From Zygnema cylindricum (taxonomy: Eukaryota; Streptophyta; Zygnematophyceae; Zygnematales; Zygnemataceae), in contig JBBHKE010001436.1 of NCBI GenBank assembly GCA_037447655.1, forward strand, positions 87,571 through 137,588: 50,018 bases of DNA, written 5' to 3'. Every line of letters begins with the position of its first letter. The stretch's first letter is position 1. Below, piece after piece: positions 47,080-50,018 of this stretch. Below the pieces are notes generated by a model, which was given only the letters and a program-made list of their open reading frames with translations, made no database searches and was not told where the DNA came from. A program made the position numbers and the translations under genes.

Positions 47080-47768
47080 CATATCGACGGCGGGGATTCC
47101 ACTATATCAACGGATAATGTTTTAGCAGAGAGATGTTTGTTTCACACGACAAACGAGTTCGTACAGTACTGTAGCATTTATTACAGAACTACAAGAATTT
47201 ACATGTAAAAAAGTACAAATAGCATCATATTTCACCCATATCCGCATGTGCGAAACGTTTTTTCGCAAGCTCGGACACGTTCACACCAAAATTTTAGGAG
47301 ACAAACTTTCACGACACAAAATATTTATCGATCCGAAAGGTTTTACTTTTTAGGGTTTTAAATACATTGTACCCACCTGGATGCCCATAAGAAAATAAAA
47401 TATTTCTGAGTAGACGACAAATATTTCGGGTCGTAAATTATTTTTCTCCTGAAATTATGTGAAAACTTGTTCCAATTGGCCAAATATCGTTTTTGTAAGT
47501 GCAGCCATATAAGTATTCTTTAGCATTAAGCGTTTATTTCCCCTTTTTTAAACCCTTTTGTACCTTGATGGATTTTTCCTTCGCCCTTTTTGAAATAAAG
47601 AAGTGTTGCATATAAAGTATGATGCTTATCTGTTTGTTGACATGCGCGTCTTCGTACTTTTACACATAAAAGTACAAAACTAAAGAACAACGTATTTTGT
47701 GGTATCATAAAAATATATTTCCTACAATATTTTCATTGATGTAGTGGATTCCCCACCGTCGATATATG
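47080..47768. repeat. inverted repeat arms about 620 bp apart
   Basis: 47080-47110 and 47736-47768 are inverted copies (CATATCGACGGCGGGG against CCCCACCGTCGATATATG; about 85% by eye). A related direct copy lies at about 45545-45585. They may be ends of an older element; no target duplication was found. Confidence 0.45.
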
Positions 47769-47895
47769 TTTGAGTTTCCCCCTTGTTGGTATTAGTTCGA
47801 TTTAAAGATGATTTATTATAAAATACGCGATAGTTATTAACCATCTATTCTCAAAGTACAAAACATGATTGAAATTAAAAATTGTTGACGACCAT

Positions 47896-48121
47896 TACAC
47901 CGTGTATCGCTATATGTGTTAATATTTTTTTCGCCACTTAAAACATCTTTTATCCATACACATTTGTCCGGTCTTCAATTTGAGATCGCCAATCGGAAGC
48001 ATTAAATCTTAAATTTCAATCGCAACCGCCAGATCAATAATTTGACAAATGTGCACAGAGAAAAGATGTTTTAAGTGGCGAAAAAACAAATAACACTACT
48101 GTAATAGCGATACACGATGTA
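47896..48121. mobile_element. TACACCG-family MITE (short type)
   Basis: 226 bp from TACACCGTGTATCGCTATAT to GCGATACACGATGTA; inner arms CGCCACTTAAAACATCTTTT and AAAGATGTTTTAAGTGGCG are inverted. Confidence 0.8.
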
Positions 48122-48349
48122 CAGGCAAGAGTTTGTGTTTGCACTAAGGGCACTTACCCATGTGCTAAAGTTATTGTTATTTTGTGTCGTTTTCCTCCAT
48201 AACTTGGAAAAAAACGAGAAGATATGCAGCCATACCAAAAAAATGAAATTTCCACCGTACAAGTTGCGTTAACTTAAACCTTTAAATGTAATACAGTTTG
48301 TCGTCTATCGCGTTTAGACCCACTTTCGCGTCCTTTCAGCTCATTTTTA

Positions 48350-48393
48350 AACTATATTTAAAATCACCTCGCGAGATGATTTTAAATATAGTT
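48350..48393. repeat. perfect inverted repeat, 17-bp arms, 10-nt loop
   Basis: Arms 48350-48366 (AACTATATTTAAAATCA) and 48377-48393 with the loop CCTCGCGAGA. Confidence 0.9.
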
Positions 48394-49251
48394 CCATGAG
48401 GTGAGCGAATAGTTAGATGCTGTCGCATGTGTCGGAATTTGTTTACAAATTTTGTGCACGTAATAATAAAAAAAAACCTACTGCACGTTTCCAGCTTGTG
48501 CGTGACTTTTTTCCGTGCGCTTTATTTCGTACATGGGTCGTGGAGGGGTCTCGACCAACGGACGCCATTTCGCAAAAGCGAAGTCCGTGAAAGCGCCTCT
48601 CTCTCTCTCTCTCCCTCTCCCACTACCGCGTTTATCTCACATCTCTTGCAACGAACACCGTCTACAATGGTATAAAATATAATATCTCTGAAAACGATTT
48701 CTTTTGCCTATCTTTGGGCGTATTTTGATGGCAAGTAGAGTAAAAAAATACAAAGAAAAAGACCGGGAAACCATGGCGGAAAGTTTCAGGATTTGTGACG
48801 TCGGCGCTGTCATATTTGAGCGTGACGTGCGTAACATCACAATGTTACAACCCCTAAACATCCGCAATGCCTCTACGTCGACAATGTGACGTACAAACAT
48901 TGCGAAGTGACATAAAATGTTCAGCGTGCGGGTGGACGTAAAAAAATGAAGCCGAATGGAAGTTTCGCAACATTTTGTGTACCGTTTATCTGTCACATGT
49001 TCCGTACATGTCTACGCTTGTCACTTTTGAAGTAACAAGTTATTTGCGATTACATAGGAATGCTCTGAAAGCTGTACGGAGAATCTTCTCTATAAACAAA
49101 GTTACAAGATTAATGTTTCGTTTACATGGGAAAGTGCCCTAATAGAAGTATTTTGTTCATCACAACTCTCGTTAAGAAGATTTCGTAAGAATATAAGTGT
49201 AGACTTTGTGCTTTGCTATTCAGTAAAGTGCGCACTAAAACTACAGTATAG
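48394..49251. other. no gene recognised
   Basis: A CT microsatellite at 48596-48620. Short frames at 48427-48675, 48533 and 48704 have no recognisable family features. Confidence 0.5.
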
Positions 49252-49504
49252 TACACCTTGTATCGCTTTTAAAGTTTTAATGTTAACATTTTTTTTTAGT
49301 CTTACTACATGGGGACACCCCCCTTATAACATTTTTACTTCATACACACGATTCCGACTTATGATTGGAGACCACCGATCGGAAGGTGAGAAACCTTGTA
49401 TCTCAATCGAAACCGTCGTATTAATTATAGGACAATTGTGCACACAGAAAATATGTTTTAAGCGGCGATAAAATCCATTAACACTATTACCGATTCACGG
49501 TGTA
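49252..49504. mobile_element. TACACCG-family MITE (short type, diverged)
   Basis: From TACACCTTGTATCGC to CCGATTCACGGTGTA; inner GTGCACACAGAAAATATG and TTTAAGCGGCG match the short type. A CAT-rich insert of about 30 bp lies at 49297-49330. Confidence 0.7.
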
Positions 49505-49993
49505 CTGTAGTACTGTACACTGCAAATGCGACGTACGACGTTGTACGGACGAAAGGGAGCGAAAGGCTGCGGCAAAAAAAGCTGACTGCCAGCCAGTCAC
49601 AAACGTCGGATGTATCATGAAAACTCACGGCGGCGGCAAAATAAATGACTGCCCTAATAGAACAAAAATGACTCTCCGACACTCCGGCCAATCACAATCG
49701 TTGGAGGAATCGTATGTCCCCCGACGTCCATAGTTGTGGGTATTAGGGTTGCTGACGTCCCATGAAATATATTGGCGTCGCAATTTCCGTACAGTACATT
49801 GTAAACCGTACACCTACCAGACGGACGAAGGTCCAACATCTATTTTGTCGGTAGATGTGTCATTTTTTCACGCACTTAGTTGTGTACACTGTACAGCAAG
49901 GGTATCGAACAAGCCCCCATACAAGTGTGGGACCTTCGGCACCTCGCGGCACCTCGCGCCGACATTTCTTACCTCTTGGGATCGGGTACGAGA

Positions 49994-50013
49994 AATAGGG
50001 TTTTGGGGTTTGG
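49994..50013 (+). promoter_or_regulatory. telo-box-like / G-rich run at the right edge
   Basis: ATAGGGTTTTGGGGTTTGGG. By analogy with the other genes here this may lie near a gene start just beyond the window; not provable from this sequence. Confidence 0.25.
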
Positions 50014-50018
50014 GTTGT

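Noticed and set aside
48427-48675. 82-codon frame, and an ATG at 48533 in another frame
   Set aside because: The second starts like a basic nuclear-protein N-terminus but soon becomes a CT microsatellite; no support for either.

Overview
The window is nuclear DNA of a photosynthetic eukaryote of the green lineage, most likely a streptophyte alga or other early-branching green plant. Four things point there. The proteasome subunit RPN11 has plant-type wording throughout. The N-terminal exon at the left edge looks like plant TOP6A (SPO11-3), a protein kept by plants and some algae. One gene encodes a plastid-targeted plant-type Cupin_3 protein. TTTAGGG-type (telo-box) motifs lie in front of most genes. 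Genes have many GT-AG introns, the DNA is AT-rich, and gaps are full of small transposons. The species cannot be named from this sequence.

Layout, left to right. 13-318 (-): first exon of a TOP6A/SPO11-3-like gene running off the left edge, with a 20-bp minisatellite starting about 12 bp in front of its ATG. About 900-4300: nested small transposons. 4529-8726 (+): RPN11/PSMD14, six exons, 313 aa. 9935-19087 (-): SEC23, twelve exons, 753 aa, convergent with RPN11. 19647-19820 (-): a 57-codon intronless gene for ribosomal protein bL33 of mitochondrial type. 20247-24721: a mosaic of five TIR elements placed end to end with 3-bp CAG spacers, with a copy of its own empty insertion site inside it. 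25043-28324 (+): plastid Cupin_3 protein, three exons, 220 aa, with three MITEs in a 2.4-kb intron. 29660-32995 (-): a decayed non-LTR retrotransposon (zinc finger, reverse transcriptase, restriction-like endonuclease) and two detached 3' ends. 36281-41552 (-): a GT92 (DUF23) family membrane glycosyltransferase, eight exons, 447 aa. 41.6-50 kb: no convincing gene; microsatellites, another LINE fragment and MITEs.

The host genes are unlinked housekeeping functions (proteasome deubiquitination, COPII coat, mitochondrial translation, plastid cupin, glycosylation, DNA topology) and form no operon-like unit. What unites the window is mobile-DNA activity and its effect on gene structure. One family with TA target sites and TACACCG-type ends occurs about 15 times, including inside introns of RPN11, SEC23, the cupin gene and GT92, and one copy appears to supply the 3' splice site of SEC23 exon 11. 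Several 3' splice sites (SEC23 exons 4, 6 and 12; GT92 exon 8) have been copied in tandem upstream together with the first bases of the exon. Strings of TA separated by CAG or CTG look like repeated excision footprints of Tc1/mariner-type elements; one is directly supported by two copies of a segment that differ by exactly such a footprint.

All exon joins were made by eye from reading frame, GT-AG borders and remembered family sequence; no alignment or transcript data were available.
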